The position numbers and the translations under genes are program-made. A stretch of DNA of 58,360 bases from CAZEDU01 sp964511185 (GTDB taxonomy: Bacteria > Myxococcota > Myxococcia > Myxococcales > Myxococcaceae). The notes below the pieces were generated by a model. The model searched no databases and was not told where the DNA came from. It was given only the letters and a program-made list of their open reading frames with translations. Positions within the stretch are counted from its first letter, which is position 1. Each line of letters starts with the position of its first letter. Of the stretch, positions 1 through 9,972 are shown in pieces. The stretch covers positions 1-58,360 of the forward strand of contig CAZEDU010000015.1 of NCBI GenBank assembly GCA_964511185.1, given 5' to 3'.

Positions 1-461
1 GCGATGGTGACCACGGTGGGCAGCCGCATCACCATCTCTTTGGCGAACGACGGCCCCGAGAGCACCGCGATGTAAGGGTGAAAGGGCTCGGGCAGGGTCG
101 ACTCGAGCACCTCGGTCATGGTGAGCAAGGTCTCGTTCTCGATGCCCTTGGCCACGGTGACGATGGGCACCTGCGCGGGCAGGTGCGGCAGGGCCCGCGT
201 CATCACGTCGCGCGCGGCGTGCGACGGCGCGGCGGCCACCACCAGCTCGGCGCCGCGCAGCGCCTCGGCCATCTCGTTCGTGGCGCGGACCTTTTGGGGG
301 AGCGGCACGCCAGGCAAATAGGTCGCGTTCTCGCGGGTGGCGTTGAGGGTGTCGATGAGCGACGGCTCACGCCCCCACAGCCCCACCTCGTCGAAGTTCT
401 CGCACAGCACCGCGGAGACCGCGGTTCCAAAGGCGCCGGCGCCAAGCACGCACGCTTTCAT
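1..461 (-). CDS. gpsA: NAD(P)H-dependent glycerol-3-phosphate dehydrogenase, N-terminal part
   Basis: This gene reduces dihydroxyacetone phosphate to sn-glycerol 3-phosphate for phospholipid synthesis in the cytoplasm. The frame starts at the ATG at 461 and runs off the window's left edge, leaving 153 of the usual 330 or so residues. The N-terminus reads MKACVLGAGAFGTAVSAVL, the GxGxxG dinucleotide-binding loop typical of GpsA. The motif VAKGIE and then LSGPSFAKE, both family signatures around the substrate pocket, follow near residues 105 and 138. It lies 89 bp downstream of a lipoprotein gene on the same strand, with a doublet palindrome in the gap, so it may be read from its own promoter. 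Family assignment is secure; the C-terminal domain is outside the window. Confidence 0.93.
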   Translation of the reverse strand, partial: MKACVLGAGAFGTAVSAVLCENFDEVGLWGREPSLIDTLNATRENATYLPGVPLPQKVRATNEMAEALRGAELVVAAAPSHAARDVMTRALPHLPAQVPIVTVAKGIENETLLTMTEVLESTLPEPFHPYIAVLSGPSFAKEMVMRLPTVVTI

Positions 462-519
462 GGCGCGGACCATAGAGCAGACGGGGGGCGAGGGGTGGTT
501 TCGAGACCTCGCAACGGCC

Positions 520-548
520 GGGGACAGTCCCTTTCAGGGACAGTCCCC
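520..548. repeat. Doublet palindromic repeat, copy 1
   Basis: Two 13-bp near-palindromes, GGGGACAGTCCCT and AGGGACAGTCCCC, are separated by TTC. The copy starts 2 bp beyond the TAA stop of the lipoprotein gene ending at 551. The two bases that differ from copies 2 and 3 (T at 532, A at 536) pair with each other, so the 29 bases still fold into a 13-bp stem with a single central mismatch and a 3-base loop. It may be a REP/RAYT-type element or act as a terminator. Confidence 0.8.
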
Positions 549-550
549 TG

Positions 551-1204
551 TTACCGCGCGACGAGGGCGCCCCAAGCGATGGAAGGCGCGCGCGCGGTGG
601 CCGGGTGAACCACCTCGGGCTTCCTCAAGTCGACCTGCACCACGTCGCCGGTCTTGTACTGGGTGATGATGGCCTTCTCTCCGTCCACCAGCGTGATGGC
701 GCGCGGCTCTTCTCCGACCGGCAAGGTCCACAACACCTTCAAGTTGGGCAGCGCGATGGCGGTGAGCGTGCCGTATTCGCTGGAGTCGAGCGCGGTGCTG
801 GAGACGACGTAGAGCGTCTTGTTGTCCGCCGCCACCGCCAGGCCGACCGGCTCGATGCCGACGTTCTCTACCTTCTCGGCGTCCGCCCACTGGCCGGGCC
901 GGAGGATCGACACGCTGCGCTCGCCGCGGTTCGACACGTAGACGGTGTCGTCGGGGCCCACCACCACGCGCTCGGGCGCCCGGCCCACCTTCCCCTCGGC
1001 GATTTTCTGGCGCGAGCCGGTGGCGAGCACCGCCACGCGCTCGTTGTCGCGGTCGAGCGCGTAGAGCATCGACCCGTCGTTCGACAGCGCCAGCGAGCCC
1101 GACCCGTCTCGCTGGAGGAGCGTCTGGGGCGACTCGCAGGCGATGAGCCCCAGCGCCAGGCCAATGGCGATCAACGCCCGGAGCGCTTTCTTCTTGAGGG
1201 TCAT
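551..1204 (-). CDS. Short beta-propeller lipoprotein
   Basis: This 217-residue protein has a signal peptide ending in the lipobox LIAC, with Cys near residue 23, so it should be a lipid-anchored envelope protein. The mature part carries at least three YVTN/NHL-like blade motifs, for example LALSNDGSMLYALDR, VVVGPDDTVYVSNRG and LAVAADNKTLYVVS. A GAGGTGGGGG run just before the ATG at 1204 serves as ribosome binding site. Three or four blades are too few for a closed propeller, so it may oligomerise or be a shortened relative of larger propeller proteins such as the one at 31681-33954. Its stop codon abuts a doublet palindrome, which raises the possibility of 3' truncation by repeat insertion. 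Ligand and role are unknown. Confidence 0.8.
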   Translation of the reverse strand: MTLKKKALRALIAIGLALGLIACESPQTLLQRDGSGSLALSNDGSMLYALDRDNERVAVLATGSRQKIAEGKVGRAPERVVVGPDDTVYVSNRGERSVSILRPGQWADAEKVENVGIEPVGLAVAADNKTLYVVSSTALDSSEYGTLTAIALPNLKVLWTLPVGEEPRAITLVDGEKAIITQYKTGDVVQVDLRKPEVVHPATARAPSIAWGALVAR

Positions 1205-1322
1205 CCCCCACCTCTATGACAGCGGTGCCCTGATCTTCAGCCCAGAACACCTGGTAACCATTTAAAAAGACGATGGGTTTCCGCCAAACCGCCCACCGTG
1301 GGACCAGGCTTTTGCAGCACGC

Positions 1323-2906
1323 GTGCCCACGCGAGGTTCGTGTAAGAACAACGCCGTGGCCCGCGCGACGCCCCTCCACTTCCTGAGCTTTCGGCGCACG
1401 TTCACGCTGCTCGTGCTGCTGGTGGTGGTGCCGTCGGCGGCGCTCTCCGGCTTCGGCGTGCTGGCGATCATCAACGAGCGGGCGGCGGTGGAGAAACGGC
1501 TCGAGGCGGTCTGGTCGGGTCGGCTGGAGGACGCGGTGCGGGCGCTGCGCGCGCAGCTGTCGCTCGCCAGCGTGACGGTCGACGGCGACACGGTGCGCGT
1601 GCGCACGAGCGACGGCGTCGAGCTGACCGAGGCGTCGTTCGTCTGGGACGGCAGCGAGCTGCGCTCGAATGATCCGCGCCTCAAGGCGGCGCTCGAGCCG
1701 CTCGCCGGCGAGCTCGTCGCGCTGCCCGGCCGGCCCATCGTCTTCTCGGTCTCGAGCGCGCAGTCGAGCTTCGTGGTCGCCGCGCTGCGCGAGGACGGCC
1801 GGTCCTTCGGGGCCTCGCTGTCGGAGAAGAAGCTCCAGGCGCTGCTCGCGAGCGCCAGCGCGGACTTGGTGCCGCCCGGAGAGCCGGTCGCCTTCGAGCT
1901 GAAGCCCGTCAAGCGGGAGACGACGCCCGAAGGCGTGGTCGGGCGCATCGTCTCCGGGGTGGCCGACGTGCGGCAGGCCGCGCTCGGCGCGCCGCGCGAG
2001 CTGGCCAGCTATCCCCTTCCCTCGCCGCTGCAGGACTACCGGGTGGTGGCGGTGGCGACCGGCGAAGATCCCGTCGCCAAGCGCTCGGCGCGCAACCGCG
2101 CGGTCTACGCGGCGCTGCTCGTGCTCTTCTACGGCACGCTCGCGGTGGGCGTGGTCTTCACCGGCCGGGCGCTGTACCGCGAGGCGAAGCTGTCGCGCCT
2201 GAAGACCGACTTCGTCTCGCTCGTCTCGCACGAGCTGCGCACCCCGCTCACCTCGATCCGCATGTTCATCGAGACGCTCGCCTTGGGCCGCGTGCGCGAC
2301 GCGGCGCAGACCCAAGAGGTGCTGGGCCTGCTCAGCCAGGAGACCCAGCGGCTGTCCGAGATGATCGAGCGCGTGCTCGACTGGGCGCGCCTCGAGAGCG
2401 GCCGCACCACCTACAAGAAAGAGAGCGTCTCGGTGGAGTCCCTGGTCGACGCGGCGGTGAGCGCCTTTCGCGCCCAGCGGCTCGACGCCCAGGTCGAGCT
2501 CTCCTCGCACGTGGAGGGCGACCTGCCCTTCATCGAGGTCGACCGCGAGGCGGTCTCGGGCGCGCTGCTCAACCTGATGCAGAACGCCTTCAAGTACACC
2601 GGCGAGAACAAGCGCATTCAGGTGCGGGCACGCCTCGACCGGCGAGGGATCGCCATCGACGTGGAGGACAACGGCGTCGGCATCGCGCCGAAGGAACGCC
2701 GGCGCATCTTCGACCGCTTTTATCGGGTCGATAACCTTCTCACCCGCTCCTCGGAGGGCTCGGGCTTGGGGCTTTCCATCGCCAAGCGCATCGTCGAGGC
2801 GCACGGAGGTCGAATCACCGTGGCGAGCACGGTCGGGCAAGGCAGCGTCTTCACCCTTCACCTTCCGCCGGCGCGCGAGCGTCCGGTCGGCCCCCACGAC
2901 GCATGA
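1323..2906 (+). CDS. Membrane-bound sensor histidine kinase
   Basis: This is a two-component sensor kinase of 527 residues from the GTG at 1323; a second GTG at 1356 (11 codons later) is an equally plausible start. A first membrane segment lies near residues 27-50 and a second near 261-281, enclosing an extracytoplasmic domain of about 210 residues that I do not recognise. The HisKA box SHELRTPLTS places the phosphorylated His at 303. The HATPase domain shows the N box NAFKYT (Asn 421), the G1 box DNGVGI near 449 and the G2 box GSGLGLSIAKR near 480. The stop overlaps the following response regulator start by 4 bp, so the pair is translationally coupled. The stimulus is not evident. Confidence 0.95.
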   Translation: MPTRGSCKNNAVARATPLHFLSFRRTFTLLVLLVVVPSAALSGFGVLAIINERAAVEKRLEAVWSGRLEDAVRALRAQLSLASVTVDGDTVRVRTSDGVELTEASFVWDGSELRSNDPRLKAALEPLAGELVALPGRPIVFSVSSAQSSFVVAALREDGRSFGASLSEKKLQALLASASADLVPPGEPVAFELKPVKRETTPEGVVGRIVSGVADVRQAALGAPRELASYPLPSPLQDYRVVAVATGEDPVAKRSARNRAVYAALLVLFYGTLAVGVVFTGRALYREAKLSRLKTDFVSLVSHELRTPLTSIRMFIETLALGRVRDAAQTQEVLGLLSQETQRLSEMIERVLDWARLESGRTTYKKESVSVESLVDAAVSAFRAQRLDAQVELSSHVEGDLPFIEVDREAVSGALLNLMQNAFKYTGENKRIQVRARLDRRGIAIDVEDNGVGIAPKERRRIFDRFYRVDNLLTRSSEGSGLGLSIAKRIVEAHGGRITVASTVGQGSVFTLHLPPARERPVGPHDA

Positions 2907-3607
2907 GCGAGAGCGGCGAAGCGAAGCAGCAGACGATTCTGGTGATCGAGGACGACCTGTCCATCCTCACCGGCCTGTCGATGAACCTGACCTACGAGGG
3001 CTACCGGGTGCTGCAGGCGCAGGACGGCAAGGCCGGCCTCCAGCGCGCGATCGACGAGTCGCCCGACCTGGTGGTGCTCGACCTGATGTTGCCGCAGATG
3101 AACGGCTACGAGGTGCTCAAGGAGCTGCGCCAGCGCGGGCGCGAGGTGCCGGTGGTGGTGCTGTCGGCCAAGGGCATGGAGGTCGACAAGGTCCTGGGCT
3201 TCAACCTGGGGGCGGACGACTACGTCACCAAGCCCTTCGGGGTGAACGAGCTGCTCGCCCGCATCAAGGCGGTGCTGCGGCGCCGCTTCCGCGCGGGCGA
3301 GGTGGTGGCGTTCGGCGACGTCGAGGTCGACCTGCAGGCGAAGACGGTCGCCCGGGCGGCCAAGCCGGTGGAGCTGACCGCGCAGGAGTTCAAGCTGCTG
3401 CAGCTCTTCGTCACCCACCCCGGCCGCACCTTCAACCGCGACGAGCTGCTCTCGGGCGCGTGGGGCTACGACTACGAAGGCACCGCGCGCACGGTGGACA
3501 ACTTCTTGAGCCAGCTGAGGCAAAAGCTCGAGCCCGACCCCGACGCGCCTCGCTACTTCCTCACCGTGCGCGGGCTGGGCTACCGCTTCACGCGCGGCGG
3601 CGACTGA
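2903..3607 (+). CDS. OmpR/PhoB-family response regulator
   Basis: This DNA-binding response regulator of 234 residues is the cognate partner of the upstream kinase. The receiver domain (about 10-125) has the acidic pocket IEDD at 15-18, the phosphoacceptor Asp 60 in VVLDLMLP and the conserved Lys 110 in VTKPFG. The C-terminal winged-helix domain (about 135-231) has the usual ending TVRGLGYRF. Its ATG overlaps the kinase stop as ATGA. The kinase-first gene order and the 4-bp overlap imply near-equimolar synthesis. Target genes cannot be read from the sequence. Confidence 0.96.
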   Translation: MSESGEAKQQTILVIEDDLSILTGLSMNLTYEGYRVLQAQDGKAGLQRAIDESPDLVVLDLMLPQMNGYEVLKELRQRGREVPVVVLSAKGMEVDKVLGFNLGADDYVTKPFGVNELLARIKAVLRRRFRAGEVVAFGDVEVDLQAKTVARAAKPVELTAQEFKLLQLFVTHPGRTFNRDELLSGAWGYDYEGTARTVDNFLSQLRQKLEPDPDAPRYFLTVRGLGYRFTRGGD

Positions 3608-3611
3608 ACGC

Positions 3612-4121
3612 TCAGCCGTTCATCTTGCCGGTCAGGTAGCTCAAGAACGTCTCCGGCTGGAAGAAGAGCACGTCGACGTCCCCGAACTTGATGCGCGCGT
3701 CGCGTTGCAGCAGCTCGCCGACGTTGGGCGGCAGGACGGTGGGGCCCACGCAGGTGCCGTTCTTGCTCTCGGCGTCGACCAGCTTCCAGGTGCCCGAGCG
3801 GAGGTCCTTCTGGAAGTACGCGTGGAAGCGCGAGACGCTTTGGTCGTCGATGACGATGTCGTTGTTCTCGGTGCGGCCCACGGTGACGCCCATGGCGAAG
3901 GCGTTGTGCTTGATGTCGCGCTTGCGCACCTCGAAGACGAGCGGCTCGGTGGTGCGGGGGCGCCTCATCGGCGCGCCGGCGGCGGTGGTGAGCACCAGGT
4001 CCTTGGTGGCGGAGGGCATGGCCGGCGCCTCCCAGACCAAGAGCGGCGTGTCGAGGGCCTTGATCAGCTCCGCGCGCGAGGAGATCAGCTTGCGGCCGTA
4101 GACGGACAGTCCTTGCCCCAT
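3612..4121 (-). CDS. FHA-domain protein
   Basis: This 169-residue cytoplasmic protein has no signal peptide. Residues 1-60 are of unknown fold. Residues about 75-155 form a forkhead-associated domain with the phosphothreonine-binding signature GRTENNDIVIDD, then SVSRFHA and the later SKNGT. FHA domains bind phosphothreonine peptides, so this is probably a scaffold or reader in Ser/Thr kinase signalling, which is abundant in myxobacteria. It converges on the response regulator gene, with 4 bp between the two stops. The ATG at 4121 faces a small divergent gene at 4185. Confidence 0.9.
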   Translation of the reverse strand: MGQGLSVYGRKLISSRAELIKALDTPLLVWEAPAMPSATKDLVLTTAAGAPMRRPRTTEPLVFEVRKRDIKHNAFAMGVTVGRTENNDIVIDDQSVSRFHAYFQKDLRSGTWKLVDAESKNGTCVGPTVLPPNVGELLQRDARIKFGDVDVLFFQPETFLSYLTGKMNG

Positions 4122-4184
4122 GACAGGCCTCTCAGCTTACTCGACCTTCTAAGAAGGCAAGCTTCACAGCTAACATTCCAAGCC

Positions 4185-4433
4185 ATGCACAGGCGTTACA
4201 CGATTCACCGCGACGGCGACCTTCTGGTGGAAGAGCTGGGCCCCGACGGCAAGCCGATTGACCCCGAGCCCGTTCCCCCCGAGATGCGCCTGCCGGTGGA
4301 GGTCATCGTGTCGGCGCCCGGCGACGTCGACTCGAAGGCGCAGCTGCTCGACCTGCTCGAGCTGGCGTACGGCATGGAAGCCGAAGGGCCCGACAGCTCG
4401 GGGCGGCCCCCCGAAGGCTACCGGCTCGGCTGA
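4185..4433 (+). CDS. Small conserved-looking hypothetical protein
   Basis: This is a short frame of 82 residues from the ATG at 4185, beginning MHRRYTIHRDGDLLVEEL. It is acidic and Pro-rich in the middle, with no signal peptide or membrane segment. The start fits the 62-bp divergent space with the FHA gene, and the stop lies 3 bp before the converging methyltransferase stop, so the frame fills the gap neatly. I do not recognise a family. It is called on codon pattern and context only; longer upstream readings of the frame would be antisense to the FHA gene. Confidence 0.6.
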   Translation: MHRRYTIHRDGDLLVEELGPDGKPIDPEPVPPEMRLPVEVIVSAPGDVDSKAQLLDLLELAYGMEAEGPDSSGRPPEGYRLG

Positions 4434-4436
4434 GCG

Positions 4437-5156
4437 TCACCTCCACCCCGCCACCACGACCTGAATCGGGTCCGTCGGGTCGAACGGCTTGCCGCGGAAG
4501 TCCCCGAAGCGCTCGAGCGCCACCAAGCCGGTGCGGGCGAGCGACTGGTCGAGCTCGTCGGGCTCGTACTGGCGAAGGCGCAGCCGGCGAATGGCTTGCC
4601 GCGAGCGCTCGGTGGCCGCGCGCCGACGCTCGCGCAGATGCGGGGTGAACACCGGCCGGGTGGGCTCGAGCGCGCTGGGCGGACCTTCGTCCAGCGGCAC
4701 GTCGACCGGCCGCCGCCTCAAACCCGACGCCGGGTTCTGCGTGTCGAACACCAACGCCCCGCCCCGCTGCAGGTGGTGGCGCGCGGTCGCGAACAGCGCG
4801 TCCAGGTCCTCCAGCGACGACATGAGCGCGACCGCGTTCTGAGGCGCCAGGACGACCGCGTGCTGGCGGGCCGAGCGGAGCGCGCGCAGGTCGGCGCGGA
4901 TGAGCTCGAGCTTGCCGGGCGCCAGCCCTTCGGCCGACCGCCGCTCCTCCGCGGCGGCGATCATCTGCGGCGAAGGGTCGACCCCCACCACCTGGTAGCC
5001 GAGCGCGCAGACCTCGAAGGCGATGCGGCCGTTCGCGCAGCCCAAGACCAACACCGGCGGCGGCGGCGCTTCCGGAACGGGCGGGCCGAGCTGCCGCGTC
5101 ACCTGCCGGACGTAGAACGAAACGTCTGGCTCTTGTCCTACCAGGGCGAGGGTCAT
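4437..5156 (-). CDS. Class I SAM-dependent methyltransferase
   Basis: This 239-residue protein has a Rossmann-like methyltransferase core. Motif I is VLVLGCANGRIAFEV at about residues 35-50, followed by the acidic end of strand 2 in VVGVDPSPQ near 57-63. Asp in RADLRAL near 90 and FDTQNP near 138 follow the usual class I order. Substrate specificity is not evident; the AQNA-type loop and compact size fit the Methyltransf_25/11 group of small-molecule or protein methylases. The ATG at 5156 is chosen because upstream sequence in the frame has no further support. It is divergent from the lipoprotein gene at 5339, with about 180 bp between. Confidence 0.85.
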   Translation of the reverse strand: MTLALVGQEPDVSFYVRQVTRQLGPPVPEAPPPPVLVLGCANGRIAFEVCALGYQVVGVDPSPQMIAAAEERRSAEGLAPGKLELIRADLRALRSARQHAVVLAPQNAVALMSSLEDLDALFATARHHLQRGGALVFDTQNPASGLRRRPVDVPLDEGPPSALEPTRPVFTPHLRERRRAATERSRQAIRRLRLRQYEPDELDQSLARTGLVALERFGDFRGKPFDPTDPIQVVVAGWR

Positions 5157-5338
5157 TCGGACTTGGGTCGCGCTGAAAGCCGAGCGTAGTCGATGTGAAA
5201 GCGTCTGACCCGAGCGAGGAAAGGAAGTTCTCACCACAGGGTAAGCGCTTGCCCACTCCGTTGCCGCACCTCTCAGCGCCCCCTCCCCTGGCACCCGCGT
5301 TGCTCTCCTGGCCCGCCAAACGGGAAGAGGGGGCGGGC

Positions 5339-6679
5339 ATGCGTGGGGCGTGGGTGCTCGTTTGTTTCGTGGTCGGGTGCAAGACACAGCCAGCAGACTT
5401 GGAGCCCGTCCACCGCGGCCCCACGGTGGAAGTGGCGCCCGACGCCTCGGCGCAGGGCGGAGGCGACGGCGGCGTGGCGGGAGGGAGCTCCGACGGCGGC
5501 GCGGATGGCGGAGCGCCCGGCGCAGGCCCGTACGATGCGGGCACGCTGGTGTTGCCGTCACCGCAGGGCTGGCAGTTCTTCGGGCCGCAGCACGGCGGGC
5601 CGCGCCGCGCGCACGGGGTGAGCTCCGACGAGGCGGGGAACCTCTGGGTGGCCGGCGGTGAGGACGGGTTGTTCTTGCTCACGCCCGGGGCCACGGCCTT
5701 CCGCCGCTTCACCCACGTCGACGGGCTGGCGCAGTACACCGACGCGGCGGGCGTGCACGGCTTCCCCGTCCTCTCGGTGGCGGGCGGGCCGGGCAGCAGC
5801 GCCTTCGTCGGGTACAAGGGGCTGCACGGCGGCGCCGACGACTTCGACCCGCCCTACATGCTCACGTCGGGCGACGCCGACAAGGTGGTGTGGGACGGCG
5901 CCGGCTTGAGCGTGACGCACTTCGACCTGTCCACGCCGCCGGGCGAGGACCCGCACTACCCGATGGGCCGCGACAAAATCCGCGACGTGTTCCGCATCGT
6001 CTACGACGCGCGCACGCAAGACGTGTGGTTCGGCGGCAACCACGGCATCGCGATGTTCCACGCCACGGCGGGCAAGGTGTTCGAGCACCAGCACTGCGCC
6101 ATCAACGGCTACACCGCGTCCGGCTCGTACACGCTGCTCTCCGGCGACTTCTACGGGCTGGCGCTCGACGGTGCGGGCGACGTGTGGATGGGCGGGGGCC
6201 ACCGGGTGGCGCGGCTGAAGTTCGCGAGCGAGGGGCGGCAGTTCTGGGCGAGCCTGGACCCGACGGTGGACGTGTGGCCCGACGCGCAGGCGGTGGACCC
6301 CCGGCCGCACGAGCGCACCGACGACTTCGTTCAGGACCTGGCCGTCACCTCGGACGGCGCGGTGTGGGTCGGCTCCATCCCCAACGGGCTCGCCCGGGTG
6401 ACGCCGGCCGGCGTGAGCGACGCGACGGGCGGGTTGCTCGACCGCAAGGTGACCGCGCTCGAGGTGGATCCGCTCGACCAGTCGGTCTGGGTCGGGCACA
6501 TCTGGGGCGGGCTGTCGCGGCTCACCGCCCAGGGCGTGATGCACTACGACGTGCGGGTGTTCGGCATCCCGGTGGTGAGCGGGGACGTGCCCGACATTCA
6601 AAGCGACCGGGTCAACGGACAGCGCAGAATTCTCGTCGCGTTCGGGTCCGGGGCGGTCGGCATCTACACCGGGCCGTGA
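5339..6679 (+). CDS. Lipoprotein with regulator-propeller (Reg_prop) repeats
   Basis: This is a 446-residue exported lipoprotein. The signal sequence ends in the lipobox VVGC (Cys near residue 14), followed by a low-complexity Gly/Asp/Ala linker to about residue 67. The remainder has repeated blades of the type GNLWVAGGEDGLF, QDVWFGGNHGIAMF, GDVWMGGGHRVARL, AVWVGSIPNGLARV and SVWVGHIWGGLSRL, as in two-component-regulator propeller domains. The ATG at 5339 is preferred over an earlier in-frame ATG at 5195 because it starts directly at the signal peptide and has a purine-rich ribosome site. The following FHA-sigma-54 gene overlaps or nearly abuts, so the two may share a transcript. Confidence 0.85.
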   Translation: MRGAWVLVCFVVGCKTQPADLEPVHRGPTVEVAPDASAQGGGDGGVAGGSSDGGADGGAPGAGPYDAGTLVLPSPQGWQFFGPQHGGPRRAHGVSSDEAGNLWVAGGEDGLFLLTPGATAFRRFTHVDGLAQYTDAAGVHGFPVLSVAGGPGSSAFVGYKGLHGGADDFDPPYMLTSGDADKVVWDGAGLSVTHFDLSTPPGEDPHYPMGRDKIRDVFRIVYDARTQDVWFGGNHGIAMFHATAGKVFEHQHCAINGYTASGSYTLLSGDFYGLALDGAGDVWMGGGHRVARLKFASEGRQFWASLDPTVDVWPDAQAVDPRPHERTDDFVQDLAVTSDGAVWVGSIPNGLARVTPAGVSDATGGLLDRKVTALEVDPLDQSVWVGHIWGGLSRLTAQGVMHYDVRVFGIPVVSGDVPDIQSDRVNGQRRILVAFGSGAVGIYTGP

Positions 6680-6699
6680 AGCCAAGTACAATCGACGGC

Positions 6700-8076
<1,377 letters not shown>

Positions 8077-8118
8077 CCTGAAGCGCTCTTCACGGAAAGG
8101 TCTGATCTGAAGCTGAGA

Positions 8119-8220
8119 ATGGCGCTCTCAGAAGACCTCCGTCGGCGCATCATTCAAGCCTAGAAGAAGAAACTGACGACCCGCGAGCTGGCCGAGATGT
8201 TCGGCGTGGGGAGGTCCTAA
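8119..8220 (+). pseudogene. IS630-like transposase N-terminal remnant
   Basis: Translation from the ATG at 8119 reads MALSEDLRRRIIQA, then an in-frame TAG, then KKKLTTRELAEMFGVGRS and a TAA. This is the N-terminal helix-turn-helix pattern of IS630-family transposases or their orphan HTH parts. The internal stop and loss of the catalytic region mark it as a dead fragment. No terminal inverted repeats were recognised. A tRNA-like T-arm sequence follows at about 8231-8257. Confidence 0.6.
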
Positions 8221-8349
8221 CGTCATCCGGCAACGGGTCGAATCCCGGCAGGGTCACATCATTTTCCCCCGGAAGAAGGCCTCTCCGGCACCTTCCGAGG
8301 TTTTTTTCCCTCCCTGCTCCCCTCAAGGGTGAAGCCAAGTGGTGGTGTG

Positions 8350-8925
8350 ATGACGACCCATTCTTCGAGGGAACTACTGGTGAGCCTGCCGATTAAGGTT
8401 TCCTATGAGACGAAGCTGGAAGATCTCGTTGCCTTCAACGAGTACCACGCTCGTCATTCACCTTCGATCCGCCGGTTGCTTCAACTTTTCGTGGGTGCAA
8501 TCTGCGTCCTGACAGCTTTGGCGCTGTTTGTGATGTACCGCCAAGATGATGGCCTACGAGGTATCTCCGTCTTCGTGACAACGGTGCCCGTGCTGATGGT
8601 GGTTACGCTGACACTCCTCTTATTCCCACGTGCGTTGCGTTCGATGGTTCGCCGCCAATTTAGCGAGGGCACGAATCGGTCCATCATTGGTCCACGGACG
8701 CTGGTTTTGACCGACCAAGGTCTTTCCGAGCAGAGCTCCGCCGGAGAGTTGCAGACCAAGTGGCAAAGTGTGGAGCGCGTCGCCTCCAATGATCGCTACC
8801 TATTTATCTACCTCAGCTCTGTCAGCGCCCATGTGATACCGCGCGATGCGTTCGGCGCGCCGGAACAACTCGAGCAATTCTTAACAGCCATTGAACAACA
8901 GCGAGCGCGTGTCTCCCACGCGTAG
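8350..8925 (+). CDS. YcxB-like membrane protein
   Basis: This protein has 191 residues from the ATG at 8350; a GTG at 8329 would add 7 residues. Two hydrophobic segments near residues 44-65 and 76-97 are followed by a C-terminal soluble part containing GPRTLVLTDQGL and WQSVERVASNDRYLFIYL. That order, two membrane helices then a beta-rich half ending in VIPRDAF, is the layout of YcxB-like proteins, whose function is unknown. Base composition is clearly less GC-rich than the flanks and codon use is less biased, which together with the adjacent transposase stub suggests acquisition by transfer. Confidence 0.7.
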   Translation: MTTHSSRELLVSLPIKVSYETKLEDLVAFNEYHARHSPSIRRLLQLFVGAICVLTALALFVMYRQDDGLRGISVFVTTVPVLMVVTLTLLLFPRALRSMVRRQFSEGTNRSIIGPRTLVLTDQGLSEQSSAGELQTKWQSVERVASNDRYLFIYLSSVSAHVIPRDAFGAPEQLEQFLTAIEQQRARVSHA

Positions 8926-9188
8926 GGACCTGCTTGTTCCCTCCCTGTTCCCCGAGAGCGCGGTTCGAGAGGCTACCCGGTGGCACGAGATGGGACGACG
9001 AGCTGGCCCGACACCACTCGCTCCCGTCCGAAAACCGGAGAGCGAGGGAGCTGACGGAACGACTTCGAACGCTCGCAGCCGCTTTGAGCATTTGCTCGAG
9101 GGAGATTTCCGCTTGAAGCGCGCTGTAGACCGCGAATCGTTGACGTGAACCATTCGGCTGTGCCGAACGACGAGCACACGGCTTGGCC
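8926..9188. other. Intergenic stretch without a supportable gene
   Basis: Short frames exist on both strands here, but none has a family resemblance, a convincing ribosome site or the codon bias of the neighbours. It is probably decayed sequence belonging to the same foreign patch as the upstream YcxB-like gene. Confidence 0.5.
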
Positions 9189-9845
9189 TTAGTTCGAGGG
9201 CGGCAGGCGGAACATCTGCCACACCCGGTCGAGCCGGCGCAGCGTCTGGGCGAGCTGCTCCTGCATGATCTTGAGTCGGTCGGAGAGCAGGTTCTGCTGC
9301 GTCATCAGCTTCTTGATATTCTTCACCTCGGCCTCGGCGAGCTGGCGCGCGCGTTCGGCGCCGGCGGTGTCCCCTCGCCGCTGCGCCGCCTGCTCGCGGC
9401 CCTTGAGCCGGTGGTAGCGGACCAGCGCGCGCTCGCGTTGCCGGTCGAGCGCGCGCCACTGGGCGAGGCCCTGGTCGACGCGCTTGTTCAAGTTGCGCGC
9501 GGTCGCCCCGAGCGCGTTGTAGCGCTTGATGCTCGCCGCGGCCTTGCGCACGGCCCTCGCCACCTCTTTGGCGGACCGACCGATGTTGCGGCCGTTGTGG
9601 TCGGATTCGCGCACGATGTTGTCTTCGATTTCGCGCTCCCGCCCGAGGATCAACCCGAGCGCGCCCTTGACGAACCGCTCGGTCTCTCCCGGGTTCTTCA
9701 GCTCGTTGGTCGCCAGCGCGCCCGCGAGCGCCGACATGCCCGCGCTGACGACGATCGGCACGAGCGGCAACGCGGGCAGGAACATCTCCCGGTGCTCGCC
9801 AGCGCCGACGGAGACGGGGTTGGTGTTCTTGATGGGTGTGGGCAC
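9189..9845 (-). CDS. Hypothetical coiled-coil protein
   Basis: This frame gives 218 residues from a GTG at 9845 that has a perfect GGAGGT ribosome site 5 bases upstream; the longer frame from 9899 has no such support. A hydrophobic stretch near residues 24-45 (LPALPLVPIVVSAGMSALAG) is followed by a long, charged, mostly helical region rich in Arg, Gln and Lys that should form a coiled coil (about 100-215). No catalytic motif is visible. It could be membrane-anchored or a structural protein. I do not recognise the family. Confidence 0.7.
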   Translation of the reverse strand: MPTPIKNTNPVSVGAGEHREMFLPALPLVPIVVSAGMSALAGALATNELKNPGETERFVKGALGLILGREREIEDNIVRESDHNGRNIGRSAKEVARAVRKAAASIKRYNALGATARNLNKRVDQGLAQWRALDRQRERALVRYHRLKGREQAAQRRGDTAGAERARQLAEAEVKNIKKLMTQQNLLSDRLKIMQEQLAQTLRRLDRVWQMFRLPPSN

Positions 9846-9972
9846 TTGGGACCTCCGGAAAAAATGGAAAGGCCAGCGTCGGGCGATTCGGACGGGCACG
9901 CCAGCGCGGGCCGACCGGACCGTTCAGCCATCGACACAGCGACCGATGACAGTTGGCGCACCGCCGCCGGCG

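Noticed and set aside
534..2897. A 787-codon minus-strand open frame over the histidine kinase
   Set aside because: It is antisense to a kinase with all motifs intact and has Arg/His/Gly-rich composition typical of a shadow frame in GC-rich DNA.
8891..9148. Possible small genes on either strand after the YcxB-like gene
   Set aside because: No ribosome site, family likeness or codon bias supports any of them.
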